64,000 bases of DNA. It comes from Candidatus Thorarchaeota archaeon (GTDB taxonomy: Archaea > Asgardarchaeota > Thorarchaeia > Thorarchaeales > Thorarchaeaceae). The position numbers and the translations under genes are program-made. The notes below the pieces were generated by a model. The model saw nothing but the letters and a program-made list of their open reading frames with translations. It was not told the origin of the DNA and searched no databases. This document shows, piece after piece, positions 46,129 through 54,944 of the stretch (the stretch's first letter is position 1; each line of letters opens with the position of its first letter). The DNA lies in contig JAGSHN010000020.1 of the NCBI GenBank assembly GCA_029855935.1, positions 88,471-152,470 on the forward strand. Direction: 5' to 3'.

Positions 46129-46760
46129 TGTCTGTCCGTAGAGGCTAGCTGCAGGTCTATCCATCTTCGTACCATCTTTGTGACAAGGTCGCTGGCCGCC
46201 GCGATTATGACAGCGTCAGCGTCCTCTGCCAGGAGCGATGACGGATCAACACCAGAGCGGGCCATCCTCAGCAGGGATGGGAAGCACAGCAGCCCCAGGC
46301 CAACAAGGGCGTCCCGCGGCTCACTAGCACTCACATCGATTGATACACCAAGCTCATCAACAGGTGACGACTTGGAGTCAACATCCAGCAGGTCGCGAAT
46401 CGCCTCAGTGGCACCCGAGATGACAACGTCGACGTCCTCACAGTCGTCCGCAAGATAGACCTTGGTACCGTCAAAGACAACGGAGTATCTCTCACTGCTG
46501 TCCGTTGGATTGAAACAGATTGTGATGTCCTCGAAAGAGTTGCCAGCAGCGGTTATGTACTCCTGAATGTCCTCGTCAGAGAATCTAGCCTCACGGGCAC
46601 GGTCCAGACTCACGCTGAGTGCTGCTCTACATCCGTCAACCACGGGCCCAAGATACTCCAACAGCATGTAGCGGTCCTCCTCGATCTCATGGACCAGCTC
46701 CACAAGCACGGCCTCAAGCGTCTTCTTCTGTGACCCGCGGTCTGTCAATGTCCTCAGCAT
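46125..46760 (-). CDS. SCP2-like domain protein
   Basis: 211 residues. A helical N-terminus (LEAVLVELVHEIEEDRYMLL) leads into a sterol-carrier-protein-2-like region at about residues 70-130: ITICFNPTDSSERYSVVFDG, then DVDVVISGATEAIRDLL. The remainder is helical with a short Ser/Asp-rich loop. SCP2-like domains bind lipids or acyl chains; the assignment here rests on pattern only. ATG 46760 has GGGGGAG 2 bases upstream and a TATA box (minus-strand CCTATATACG, 46777-46786). The frame continues upstream to 46886 without support. Confidence 0.6.
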   Translation of the reverse strand: MLRTLTDRGSQKKTLEAVLVELVHEIEEDRYMLLEYLGPVVDGCRAALSVSLDRAREARFSDEDIQEYITAAGNSFEDITICFNPTDSSERYSVVFDGTKVYLADDCEDVDVVISGATEAIRDLLDVDSKSSPVDELGVSIDVSASEPRDALVGLGLLCFPSLLRMARSGVDPSSLLAEDADAVIIAAASDLVTKMVRRWIDLQLASTDRH

Positions 46761-46872
46761 AGCTCCCCCATATCTACGTATATAGGGATGACGTTCACTC
46801 GCCTGTGTACTGTCCTCGCCATTGATGACGATAATACATAGTGAGAAAAGCAAGCTCAGAGAGTAGGGCCTG

Positions 46873-47664
46873 ATGACCATAGACATCTACACTCATCTTG
46901 AGAAGAGTTGCGACCGGATTGATGAGATGACAAGGCAAGGTCTGCCAGAGGCGGTAGACACGCTCATCTCTAGGATGGATGAGTTCGGCATAAGGCGCGC
47001 TGTTCTGAGTCCTCTCGGGACTGGTGTTCCTACGGAGTTGTACATGGAGGCTGCACGCCTGAGGCCAGACCGTCTGATGGCCGCATGCTCAGTCCCGCCC
47101 CGACCCATCCATGTGGCACGCGAGAAACTCAAGATGTTCGTCAGGGAGGGAGCCGTTGCCCTCACCCTTCACGAGAGTCTCTTCTGGCCAGAGGATCCCG
47201 CAGTGATGTCGATAGTGAACTGTGCAGTCAGACTCAACATACCAGTCTTTTTCGATTTCACGAACATAAACAACGGACAGCTTCGATTGATTGACAGCCT
47301 CACGGTGACGTTTCCAGAGGGCCGATTCGTGCTGCTTCATATGGGTGGATTGTTCGGCTTCCCACGCGTCACCTCCCTCCTAGGACGTGAAAACCTGTGG
47401 TTCGAGGTCTCATCCACTCTAGTCAGACTCGTCGAGAGCCCACTCCGGGTGTTCCTCGACGCAGTCTCGCAGGACATCGGCATCGGAAGGCTCGTCTTCG
47501 GCTCAGAACACAACTCCGACTATGAACACCTGCTGGCGGCACTCAACACGCTGGACCTGAATGTCGAGACACAACAGATGATCCTTGAGAAGAATGCGTT
47601 CAGGATTCTGGGCCCGAGTAGTGACTCGGAGGGGCCGGAGGTTCGGTCCAGTGGTCCAAATTGA
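46873..47664 (+). CDS. Amidohydrolase-2-like TIM-barrel protein, altered metal site
   Basis: 263 residues resembling metal-dependent hydrolases of the amidohydrolase-2 group (ISRMDEFGIRRAVLSPLG, DRLMAACSVPP, FPEGRFVLLHMGG, RLVFGSEHNSDYEHLL, QMILEKNAFRILG). The first metal motif, usually D-x-H-x-H, reads IDIYTHL here: the first His is Tyr. The later His in LLHMGG is kept, and the usual D after FGS is E. It may be a catalytically altered or non-hydrolytic member. A TATA-like stretch (ATAATACATA) is at 46831-46840. Confidence 0.75.
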   Translation: MTIDIYTHLEKSCDRIDEMTRQGLPEAVDTLISRMDEFGIRRAVLSPLGTGVPTELYMEAARLRPDRLMAACSVPPRPIHVAREKLKMFVREGAVALTLHESLFWPEDPAVMSIVNCAVRLNIPVFFDFTNINNGQLRLIDSLTVTFPEGRFVLLHMGGLFGFPRVTSLLGRENLWFEVSSTLVRLVESPLRVFLDAVSQDIGIGRLVFGSEHNSDYEHLLAALNTLDLNVETQQMILEKNAFRILGPSSDSEGPEVRSSGPN

Positions 47665-47767
47665 CCGAGCTGCTGACTCTGTACCTGAAGGACACCTCTC
47701 GCAAAGAGCCAATGCGGAGAGAGCGCCTATGCCGACAAGGTGGGTTGACGGACCTGCAAGCCCACCC

Positions 47768-48085
47768 TCAGCCCCTCCCGGTCATTAGGGCCTCGCAGAC
47801 AAGTTGCTGCACCTCATCGATGGTGGGCACACCCACAATTCTTCGACAACCAGCCTCGACTGTTGGTATGGCCGCTAGGTCAGACGGAATCAAGGCCGAG
47901 TCGTCCCCTGAACCAATGTCAATCACCTGAACGACACGGTCTACGTCGCTCAAGTCGTCCGTGGCTCGATTGACCACCTCAATTGCCTCGTCGCAGAAGA
48001 CGCATTCACTGCTCGTGTACACCCTCACCACGATTGAGGGGACATTCCTTGGTCTATCCTCATTCTGCGGGGCTGTCTTGCACAA
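47768..48085 (-). CDS. Glutaredoxin/thioredoxin-like protein
   Basis: 105 residues. A redox motif CVFC follows VRVYTSSE, as in glutaredoxin-like proteins that start beta-strand, turn, CxxC. The cis-proline is in LAAIPTVEAG, followed by RRIVGVPTIDEV. It probably reduces disulfides or serves as a redox partner. The TTG start is preceded by GGTGAT 5 bases upstream. An N-terminal extension of about 15 residues precedes the fold. Confidence 0.8.
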   Translation of the reverse strand: MCKTAPQNEDRPRNVPSIVVRVYTSSECVFCDEAIEVVNRATDDLSDVDRVVQVIDIGSGDDSALIPSDLAAIPTVEAGCRRIVGVPTIDEVQQLVCEALMTGRG

Positions 48086-48168
48086 GGGAGATCACCAGGT
48101 TTGGTGTATCAGAGTAGATGGACCCCGGCATTCGAGACCATACCGACGACTACCGTCTGCGACACGTC

Positions 48169-48402
48169 TCACTCTGCGAACACCGGCGGCCTCAGCCGGA
48201 CCTGTTCCCCTACACGATCGATAGCACGGAGTGGAATGGCCTCCCAGATCGGAACGCGAGATGCCGGTCCGTTACGTTCCACAATCACAAGGGGCCCCTC
48301 TTGGTCATCGAACCAGACACGTCTTATCGTCCCGAGGGGATACCCCCTGAAGTCGCACACGATCTTGTCCTTCAGCAGATGCCTGATCTTGTCAGAGTTC
48401 AT
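48169..48402 (-). CDS. PRC-barrel-like small protein
   Basis: 77 residues with the pattern of a stand-alone archaeal PRC barrel (LLKDKIVCDFRGYPLGTIRR, VWFDDQEGPLVIV, then PIWEAIPLRAIDRVGEQVRL). Such proteins bind RNA-related or membrane partners; here only the fold is suggested. GAAGAGAG precedes the ATG. Confidence 0.7.
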   Translation of the reverse strand: MNSDKIRHLLKDKIVCDFRGYPLGTIRRVWFDDQEGPLVIVERNGPASRVPIWEAIPLRAIDRVGEQVRLRPPVFAE

Positions 48403-48570
48403 CTCTCTTCAGCACAGCGTAGCAGACAGCGCCTAAGAGGCTGAGTACAATCCCTGCATATCGGGGGTAACATTTGGTCACAAATGCTCAAGCCCGCGCA
48501 GACAGACCCTCCACGGTCAATCTCGCCCGTGTGCCAATGACAGTGAAGGCCCGCACAGTCGATTGGCCTC

Positions 48571-49089
48571 TCAGACAGAGGAGAGAATGACCAGCAGGAG
48601 GTTCATCAGCATCGGAAAGAGAAACCAGACGACATAGTTCCCCGGTGGCGCAGTGAATCTGTCAAGCCCGCGTGGCAGGAAGCTGAAGTAGCCATTCCGC
48701 ACTGGTTGCCACACCCAGAACCCCGAGATCCGGCTGAAGAGAGGTTCTACGACTGCAAGGTCTCCGATGAGGGCGAGCATCCCGGCGGAGACTGCAGCCA
48801 CAATCTCGTTCGTCACCACCAGAAGGCTGAGTATCATTGAGACCTGCACGACCGAGACCCACATGAACGGAATCCACAGGGCGACCCTCCCGACCAGTAT
48901 GCCGTTCTTCTCAGTGTATACGTAGTAACCCTCACCTGAGACACGGTGTTCTCCCGCAGCGGCAATGACGAGCGTGGCGACCACCTGAACTGCCACTGCT
49001 GGCCCATATCCTGTCCAGAGTACATAGCTCGCCGCGGACGCCAGCACTATGTTGAACAGTGTCAGACCAAGCCCAATGACCCGTGACAT
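48571..49089 (-). CDS. Membrane protein, possibly carotenoid-hydratase-like
   Basis: 172 residues with about four or five hydrophobic segments. The order GEHRVSGEGYYVYTEKNGIL, then VALWIPFMWVSVV, GDLAVVEPLFSRISGFWVW and a Tyr/Phe-rich end is reminiscent of the DUF422/CruF family of carotenoid 1,2-hydratases, but the similarity is weak. The start overlaps the stop of the regulator gene upstream (GTG 49092 or ATG 49089), so the two are translationally coupled. Confidence 0.5.
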   Translation of the reverse strand: MSRVIGLGLTLFNIVLASAASYVLWTGYGPAVAVQVVATLVIAAAGEHRVSGEGYYVYTEKNGILVGRVALWIPFMWVSVVQVSMILSLLVVTNEIVAAVSAGMLALIGDLAVVEPLFSRISGFWVWQPVRNGYFSFLPRGLDRFTAPPGNYVVWFLFPMLMNLLLVILSSV

Positions 49090-49397
49090 CACTCCTCCCT
49101 CGCACGGCCCATTCTTCTCCTAAGTGAGGAGAATAGACGTCGAGCCCGCTCCGTTCGCTCCCTGAGCTGGATCACGTAGCTCCTCCCCTGCCGCACCCTC
49201 GCTATCTCGACATCTTTGAGAACGTCCTGTATTCGGAGAACTACGTCAAGGACCTTGGTCACAGTCCTGCGGTCCAGACCCGTTGCCCGCGCCAGTCCCG
49301 ACACGGATGTGGAGGGCACTCTCTGGAGAGTCTCAAGTACTCTGCTAATTGCGTCAGGTAGTCCAACGCGCGGAGGATTTGAGATCAGGTCTGGCAT
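49089..49397 (-). CDS. Helix-turn-helix regulator, probably autoregulated
   Basis: 102 residues. A winged-helix-type DNA-binding segment is clear (AISRVLETLQRV, STSVSGLARATGLDRRTVTKVLDVVLR), followed by a short wing and a very basic C-terminus (RARRLFSSLRRRMGRARE). The promoter carries a TATA box overlapped by one of two tandem dyads, plus a palindrome at the expected transcript start, a typical design for self-repression. It is co-transcribed with the membrane protein downstream. Confidence 0.75.
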   Translation of the reverse strand: MPDLISNPPRVGLPDAISRVLETLQRVPSTSVSGLARATGLDRRTVTKVLDVVLRIQDVLKDVEIARVRQGRSYVIQLRERTERARRLFSSLRRRMGRAREE

Positions 49398-49404
49398 TCT
49401 TCCC

Positions 49405-49419
49405 GACCATACGATGGTC
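49405..49419. promoter_or_regulatory. Perfect palindrome at the regulator's transcript start
   Basis: GACCAT-ACG-ATGGTC, 6-base arms, lying between the TATA box and the start codon of the helix-turn-helix gene. It is a possible operator or a small leader hairpin. Confidence 0.5.
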
Positions 49420-49426
49420 TTGTATC

Positions 49427-49434
49427 TATTTATA
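49427..49434 (-). promoter_or_regulatory. TATA box of the helix-turn-helix gene
   Basis: Minus-strand TATAAATA, about 30 bases before the ATG at 49397. It overlaps the first operator-like dyad by four bases. Confidence 0.6.
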
Positions 49435-49476
49435 CATTATTATGTACACACTAGAACGTATACATTGTTATGTACA
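49431..49476. promoter_or_regulatory. Tandem operator-like dyads
   Basis: TATACATTATTATGTACA (49431-49448) and TATACATTGTTATGTACA (49459-49476) differ at one of 18 positions and are 28 bases apart, nearly three helical turns. Each is a dyad, TACAT-N4-ATGTA. They overlap and flank the TATA box of the helix-turn-helix gene. Confidence 0.65.
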
Positions 49477-49540
49477 AGACCTCGCGACCAACGGAGCCCC
49501 ACGGGTATTGCACACGCAGAGCAGGTGCTGACCCTTGAGG

Positions 49541-50131
49541 TCACGTAGAGTCCTGATAGGACTCCTCTTCGTCATAACCCCATCTCACGACAACGGGTTC
49601 ATCGCTGGTGATGAGTGACCCACTGACAAAGTAGCCAGAGATCATCATGACAAGGCCAGCTATGTTCAGCGCAAGTCCTGTGCCGATGTATCGGACCTTG
49701 TCGGAGAGCTGCTCATAAGACACATCCACCCACGAGACGCCGTCAATCCTGTCGATGTAGATGGTGTAGGGTCCTGGAGAGAGTTCGACGACCTGCCGCT
49801 GGAGATACTTGCGCGGGTTTGTTCCTGGTATGAGATCGTTCTCGGTCATTGACATATTGAGGACACGTACCTCGGATGTGTAGTTGTTCACAATCCTGAA
49901 GTCGACGTGAATGATGGAGGCATTCTCGGCCTTGGCAGTGACTGATATCTCCATCCGGGGATAGTAGTCGGGATTGTCGTAGATGACGAAAGGATAGGCG
50001 TCACCAGCGCTGGCGATGAAGCCAGTATAGTGGTAGGGCGCAGAAACAATGATGGCACCACCCAGCAGCAGGATTGCCGCCCCGCCAAAGTAGAGGAACA
50101 CCTTGAGATAGAAAGCACGGGTACGTCCCAC
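49541..50131 (-). CDS. Membrane protein with extracellular domain
   Basis: 196 residues, unknown function. Hydrophobic segments at about 12-32 and 148-170 bracket a domain of about 115 residues with beta-type sequence and several N-x-S/T sequons (AENASIIHVDFRIVNNYT), so the central domain is probably outside the cell. A charged, acidic C-terminal tail follows. GTG start; no family recognised. Confidence 0.65.
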   Translation of the reverse strand: MGRTRAFYLKVFLYFGGAAILLLGGAIIVSAPYHYTGFIASAGDAYPFVIYDNPDYYPRMEISVTAKAENASIIHVDFRIVNNYTSEVRVLNMSMTENDLIPGTNPRKYLQRQVVELSPGPYTIYIDRIDGVSWVDVSYEQLSDKVRYIGTGLALNIAGLVMMISGYFVSGSLITSDEPVVVRWGYDEEESYQDST

Positions 50132-50500
50132 GTGGTCACACCGGGGTCGCTCGTCTCAACGAACAATATAGGTCTGTCGGACCGCGTCTGCGTGCGCGAG
50201 CATGGCCGCCCTGGACTTCTGTTCCGAGAACGTGTTGACAATTCCACAAGGTATGCCAGCCATCCTCACAGTGCAACTTTGAGGTAACGCTTCGTATAGA
50301 GGGGTGCACACTTTCTCCCTCACGCTCTACCTCTTCTGCGAGAGCTACTCGGCTCGACAAACGAATCCGTGGCCAGAGCATCACTAGTTGGGCTCGATTT
50401 CCAGTTGGCCTCCCGGATCGGCAGTCTTGCGGTTCATTTAATTTGAACCCTTGGACAAGCAAGAACCAGAGGCCCAACAGCATCTTGTGGCGGATTCGGC
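50132..50500. other. Gene-free stretch with a palindromic promoter-like element
   Basis: 369 bases with no supported gene between two divergent genes. It contains GGTTCA-TTTAATT-TGAACC (50431-50449), an AT-rich core inside 6-base arms, about 55 bases upstream of the methyltransferase gene. This could be a TATA region enclosed by an operator. Nothing else is recognised. Confidence 0.45.
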
Positions 50501-51853
50501 ATGAGAGCTCAAATTACGATAGGACTTGTTCTCATCATAGTCGCAACTGTCGTTCTCCTAGTGTTTGGGGGGATTGGCATAGTAGTGTCCGTTGCTCCTG
50601 CGGTTCTTGCCATCATTGCAGTGGGGGAGGCCCTGCTTAGCTTCGGTTCCTATGTGAGAAAAGCGGGAAAATCAGTACGGGACACACTGGAGCCCTTCCT
50701 TGAGAGGAAGCACCTAGAAAAGGACCTTGAGAACCTCGATGATGCCGACGAGAGAGTCTTGGGACTCGTTCCTAGTATATACGTTGCTGATTCGAGGCGA
50801 ATGTACGAGTCGGCAGAGTACTATGTACGGAAAGAATACGAGCAATATGGCAAGCTTCTGAAAAAATTGAACAGTACAAAATGGAGGCGGGTAGTCTTCT
50901 CAAAGACTATGGTTAGGCCGTGTCTTAGCATATATGTAGACGAGGACCTGAGGTGGATCGAGTATGTGCCGAGAGATGATGGCCATTCGAAGCTGAGAGT
51001 TGAGAACCCTGTCCTTTTGAAGCCCTGCACCTGTACCATCCCTCCGGAGTACCAGAATGGCTATCCGTGCCCGATGCACTCGAGAGAGAATGGAGACATA
51101 GTTTACAGTCTGATGAATACCTGTCTGTATGAAGTGCACTACGGTGGGGTTGTAGTCTACAGGAAAAAGCTTCCCAGTCTGTGGCCGACTTCCATAGACA
51201 CTCTGCACTTTGCCAAGGTCATCAGGGACAACAAGGTTCGGTTTCACGGAGTGAGAAGCGTCTTGGAGGTGGGGTCTGGAACAGGCTTCTTGGGGATCTA
51301 CTTCGCAAAAGAAGTAAACGGTGTCAGGGAACTTACATTTGTGGACCTCTTTCTCACACCTCTCTATGCATCTATCTTTAACTTCTACCGGAACCATGGC
51401 AGGAAAGATATGAGCGCCGTTGCCGTTCTCTCGAATGGGCTGCAGAACGTAGAGAAGGGTGCAAGGTTCGATCTTGTGATATGCAATCCGCCCTATCTGC
51501 CATTGCTCGGGGTTCGAAGCATAGCCAGCCTAAATGCGGTGTCCGGAACATACCTACTTGAGGACGTAATCAAGAACAGCTATAGGTACGCTAGCAAGTT
51601 GCTCTTTGCATACTCATCCATCGCTACACCTGAAGTAGAACAAGCCACAGAACAACTGAAGAAACATGTCGAGGGGATCCGGACAACGTGTCTTGCAGAA
51701 CATTGGGTTCCCTTCAGGGTCACACACGCCTTTGCGAAAGAAGGATATGTGAACAGACTTGTAGAAGAGAGAGGAGAATACATGAGGGTCGCCGATGCCA
51801 GCACTCCGTTCAGACTGTGGCACAAGATCTACTACGTTCTCGTCAACTTCTGA
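50501..51853 (+). CDS. Membrane-anchored HemK-like methyltransferase
   Basis: 450 residues. Two N-terminal hydrophobic segments (about 5-28 and 30-48) are followed by a helical region, a middle domain with a Cys/His cluster (PCTCTIPP, YPCPMHSRE) and a C-terminal SAM-dependent methyltransferase: VLEVGSGTGFLGIYFA, FVDLFLTPLY, and DLVICNPPYLPLLG, the NPPY motif of N-methyltransferases acting on glutamine, adenine or cytosine amino groups. Anchoring such an enzyme to the membrane is unusual. Base composition is more AT-rich than in most of the window, and the gene is flanked by long gaps, suggesting transfer. Confidence 0.75.
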   Translation: MRAQITIGLVLIIVATVVLLVFGGIGIVVSVAPAVLAIIAVGEALLSFGSYVRKAGKSVRDTLEPFLERKHLEKDLENLDDADERVLGLVPSIYVADSRRMYESAEYYVRKEYEQYGKLLKKLNSTKWRRVVFSKTMVRPCLSIYVDEDLRWIEYVPRDDGHSKLRVENPVLLKPCTCTIPPEYQNGYPCPMHSRENGDIVYSLMNTCLYEVHYGGVVVYRKKLPSLWPTSIDTLHFAKVIRDNKVRFHGVRSVLEVGSGTGFLGIYFAKEVNGVRELTFVDLFLTPLYASIFNFYRNHGRKDMSAVAVLSNGLQNVEKGARFDLVICNPPYLPLLGVRSIASLNAVSGTYLLEDVIKNSYRYASKLLFAYSSIATPEVEQATEQLKKHVEGIRTTCLAEHWVPFRVTHAFAKEGYVNRLVEERGEYMRVADASTPFRLWHKIYYVLVNF

Positions 51854-52280
51854 TTGTGTACGGAACCTTCCACGAATCTAGTAATAGGACACCGGCCCGG
51901 TATCTGAGCGCAGTCGTTTCTGAGTCACCACATCTAGGGTTTCACCAACGTAGACCCTTGATTCCTTTCCCTGGGCTCTTTGTGTTGGAAGGGTCACCCG
52001 TGGGCCTAGCGAAGCTAGTGAGATGTTCGTGCGCCGGTTGCAGAGTTCGGCGTGAATTCGAGCTGCACTTCAGCCCCCGGCAGTAGTCCAACGCGTTGCG
52101 TAACCAGACAGGTACCACATAGGCGAAGACCTCTGGGTGTGAGTTGGAAACGAAAGTCTGATGAGCGTACGAATCAGAACTGTTCACTGATTCAAAGACG
52201 GGTCCCAGGGAGCCTGCTTCCTCGTTGTCTGTGTTGAGTCGTAGTGGGCCCGAAGCAGTTCCCGAGTGAGAGGCAGGACG
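51854..52280. other. Gene-free stretch between converging genes
   Basis: 427 bases without a supported reading frame. I looked for tRNA-like arms, repeats and insertion-sequence ends and saw none. The converging arrangement means it needs no promoters, so the length is unusual for this otherwise compact genome and is consistent with remnant or recently inserted DNA. Confidence 0.4.
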
Positions 52281-54944
52281 CTACTTGCCACTGCGGCTAC
52301 ACTCAAGACCAAGAGACGCCTTTGCGGCAAGCACAATTCCTACGGGGACCATCTTCCCGGTCACCGACATGTAATCTATTCCCGCCCGGATACACTTCTT
52401 GATTGATTCACAATCAATAGACTGCTCCCCAGCTAGACCTATTTCAAACTGAGGACGTTGACGCCTGAGTTTCCTAATTGCTGATTCAAGGAACTCGACC
52501 ACTGTGTTCTCCAGAGATCTGAACGGATTCTGCGGCAATATGCCCAGATCGACATACTTGTCGAGAAAGAACTTCTCAGAGTCCTCTCTGCCCATCCCCA
52601 AGAAAAGCTGAGTGAGGTCGTTTGTGCCTATGACCAAGAAGTCCGATAGCCGCGCAATTCCATCCATGTTTACTACTGCAGCAGGCGTTTCGATGACGAC
52701 ACCAATTGGGATTCGGTATCTAGTACCATTCTCCTGTTCGTATCGTACTATTTCCTGTTCTATGATCCTTCGTACGTAGTCCACCTCAGCACTGTTTATG
52801 ACATCGGGAATCAGAATTCTGACCACGGGGTTTGAGTTCGTGTTCTTCCCGCTTCCATCGAGCGCGCTCAGAAGCGACCTTACTTGAACAGCGTATAGCT
52901 CGGGATGAACCACGGCAAGGCGTGTCCCCCTGAGACCCAGCATAGGGTTTCTGCTGCTGTGTTCTGACACCTTTCGCAACAACCTCTCCAACTTGTGCGT
53001 GTCGCGACCTTCACTCCGCGCTTCATAGTAGTCCCTTAGTGCGTGCTCAGGATCTGGCAGGAACTCGTGTAATGGAGGATCGATGAGCTTGAAAGTCACT
53101 ATGCCAGTTCTAAGCTCACCTATGAAACGCAAGAAGAATTCCCGCTGCATTCCAAAGAGAGCCGACAGCGCCTGTCTCCGTTCCCCTTCATCCTCCGCCA
53201 GGACATACTCCCGAATTGCCTCTCTGATCTCCGTCCTTGCGTTTATCCTGTCGATTCCCCACGCAATGACCTCCTTCAACTCGTGAGGTGATTCCACGTT
53301 CGCCCTGACGCCTATGCGGTCTGAGCAGTTCCGCGCTATTGCTGCTATCTCATACATCTCTCTCGGAATCTTGGCAGTCTCCTTCTCCAGCCGGCCTACG
53401 AAAACCTCTCCTGACAGGCCATCAATAGTCACAACGTCATCCGCCCGAACCGAACACTCACTAAAATGCAGTTTCTGAGAGATCGTATCTACCACCACTC
53501 CCTTTGAAGGTCCGAGTATGACTGCAGGTTTTCCCATAGACCTAGCTATGATTACGGAATGACTCGTAGTTCCACCCCTAGCGACTATCAACCCCTCTGA
53601 TAGTCTCACGCGTTCCACATCAGCCGGTTTCAGTTCGTCGAAGACGACTATCATCCCAGAAACATCATCTGGTTCTATCCTCTCCAGAGGGCGAACGAAC
53701 CTCAATGGTCCCGCTCCCACCCCTGGAGAGACGCCCATGCCTACGGCAACCAGCCGCCCCTCGTTCAGAGCAACCTGCCTGTCCTCCGCCCTCACCCGAG
53801 GAAACGCAAGTCTTCTCAGAGAAGAAGGATCTATCCTCGCGATGAGTTCCTTGGTATCAACCACACCCTCACGATAGAGAGAATACAAGCTTCGAACCGA
53901 TGCCTGCGGCGTCATCTCCACGGCTCTGACCTGAAGTATCCACAGCTTCCCGCTCTCCACGGTGAACTCGATATCAACTGGATGCCCAAGACGCTTTTCT
54001 AGCCTGTCAACGACATCGACTAGTCTCTTGTAGACGCCGGGCACCCGCTTACTCAGATCGCCTATAGGCTGTGAGACTGCTCTACCCTGAACGACCTCGT
54101 CGCACTGACAAGAAATAGCGAAGTCCCCCACAATCTTTCTCTCTCCGCTATTGGGATCCCTGGAGAACACGACACCGGAGAGCGAGTCTTGATCGCGATT
54201 ACCAAGAACCATCCTCATTACCATGACGGCCGCGCAGGCCTTGTGCTCCAATCCGCGTTCGGTCCGGTATCTCGTCGCTTCAGGAAACATCCAGGACCGG
54301 AGTGCCGCTAATATCGAGACACGTAGTTGTTCGTACGCGTCATCAAATATCCCTTCAAGCTCGAACTGTCGGAAAGCCCTCCTCAGTCTCTCGATAGTCG
54401 ATTTCATTCTTTTGGGAAGAGGTGTCTTGATGTCGTCGCACCCCTCAAGCGAAGTGTAGTCCCTCAAGACTTGGACCAGCTCTTCCCGCATATCTCCGGG
54501 TAGAGAGTGAACAAGAGTCAGAAGGAACTTGATGAATAACTGCCACGTCAGGTCATTGCCGTATGCACTGCGAAACCAATGTAGATTCTTGCTCGTGATA
54601 CCGACGTTGAGAACTGTCGATAGTATTCCAGGCATTGTTTCAGGAGGCGAAGTTCGGACCGAAACCAACAGCGGATTCGAGACATCATTGAACTTGGCTT
54701 CAGCCTCAGATTCCAGACTCCGAATAGAGTCAACGACTTTGCCCCAGACTGCATCTAGGTAGTCCGGATCGTCAAGTATTCTCCTACATAGATTCGTGCT
54801 CAGGACAAAGCCGGGCGGCACCGCTATCCCCATTGCCAAAGCGGTACCGAGATTTGAAGCCTTAACACCGAAGAGATATCTCTCACGGACGGACAGCTCG
54901 TTGAGGCTCACGATATCCCTCATCGACATTACGACATTACCCAC
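52281..54944 (-). CDS. Pyruvate-phosphate-dikinase-like protein lacking the catalytic Cys
   Basis: 887 residues, the full PPDK layout. The N-terminal ATP-grasp part has GVKASNLGTALAMGIAVPPG, VRTSPPETMPGILSTVLNVG and GVVFSRDPNSGE. The phosphohistidine domain has GGTTSHSVIIARSMGKPA with His about 462. The C-terminal barrel has NPMLGLRGTRLAVVHPELY, GVVIETPAAVV and VIGTNDLTQLF. The usual catalytic cysteine (C-G-E-H-G-G) is replaced: GLAGEQS, with Ala about 838. The enolpyruvate half-reaction may be lost or changed. Several starts are possible (GTG 54944, ATG 54929, ATG 54923). Composition is AT-richer than the flanks. Confidence 0.88.
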   Translation of the reverse strand: MGNVVMSMRDIVSLNELSVRERYLFGVKASNLGTALAMGIAVPPGFVLSTNLCRRILDDPDYLDAVWGKVVDSIRSLESEAEAKFNDVSNPLLVSVRTSPPETMPGILSTVLNVGITSKNLHWFRSAYGNDLTWQLFIKFLLTLVHSLPGDMREELVQVLRDYTSLEGCDDIKTPLPKRMKSTIERLRRAFRQFELEGIFDDAYEQLRVSILAALRSWMFPEATRYRTERGLEHKACAAVMVMRMVLGNRDQDSLSGVVFSRDPNSGERKIVGDFAISCQCDEVVQGRAVSQPIGDLSKRVPGVYKRLVDVVDRLEKRLGHPVDIEFTVESGKLWILQVRAVEMTPQASVRSLYSLYREGVVDTKELIARIDPSSLRRLAFPRVRAEDRQVALNEGRLVAVGMGVSPGVGAGPLRFVRPLERIEPDDVSGMIVVFDELKPADVERVRLSEGLIVARGGTTSHSVIIARSMGKPAVILGPSKGVVVDTISQKLHFSECSVRADDVVTIDGLSGEVFVGRLEKETAKIPREMYEIAAIARNCSDRIGVRANVESPHELKEVIAWGIDRINARTEIREAIREYVLAEDEGERRQALSALFGMQREFFLRFIGELRTGIVTFKLIDPPLHEFLPDPEHALRDYYEARSEGRDTHKLERLLRKVSEHSSRNPMLGLRGTRLAVVHPELYAVQVRSLLSALDGSGKNTNSNPVVRILIPDVINSAEVDYVRRIIEQEIVRYEQENGTRYRIPIGVVIETPAAVVNMDGIARLSDFLVIGTNDLTQLFLGMGREDSEKFFLDKYVDLGILPQNPFRSLENTVVEFLESAIRKLRRQRPQFEIGLAGEQSIDCESIKKCIRAGIDYMSVTGKMVPVGIVLAAKASLGLECSRSGK

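Noticed and set aside
47665-47767. Extended C-terminus for the amidohydrolase or a separate small gene
   Set aside because: Stop at 47664 is clear, and the frames in the gap have no start with a ribosome-binding site.
51854-52280. Possible tRNA or insertion-sequence remnant in the long converging gap
   Set aside because: No cloverleaf arms, GGTTC-AAT-type T loop, terminal inverted repeats or transposase fragments could be traced.
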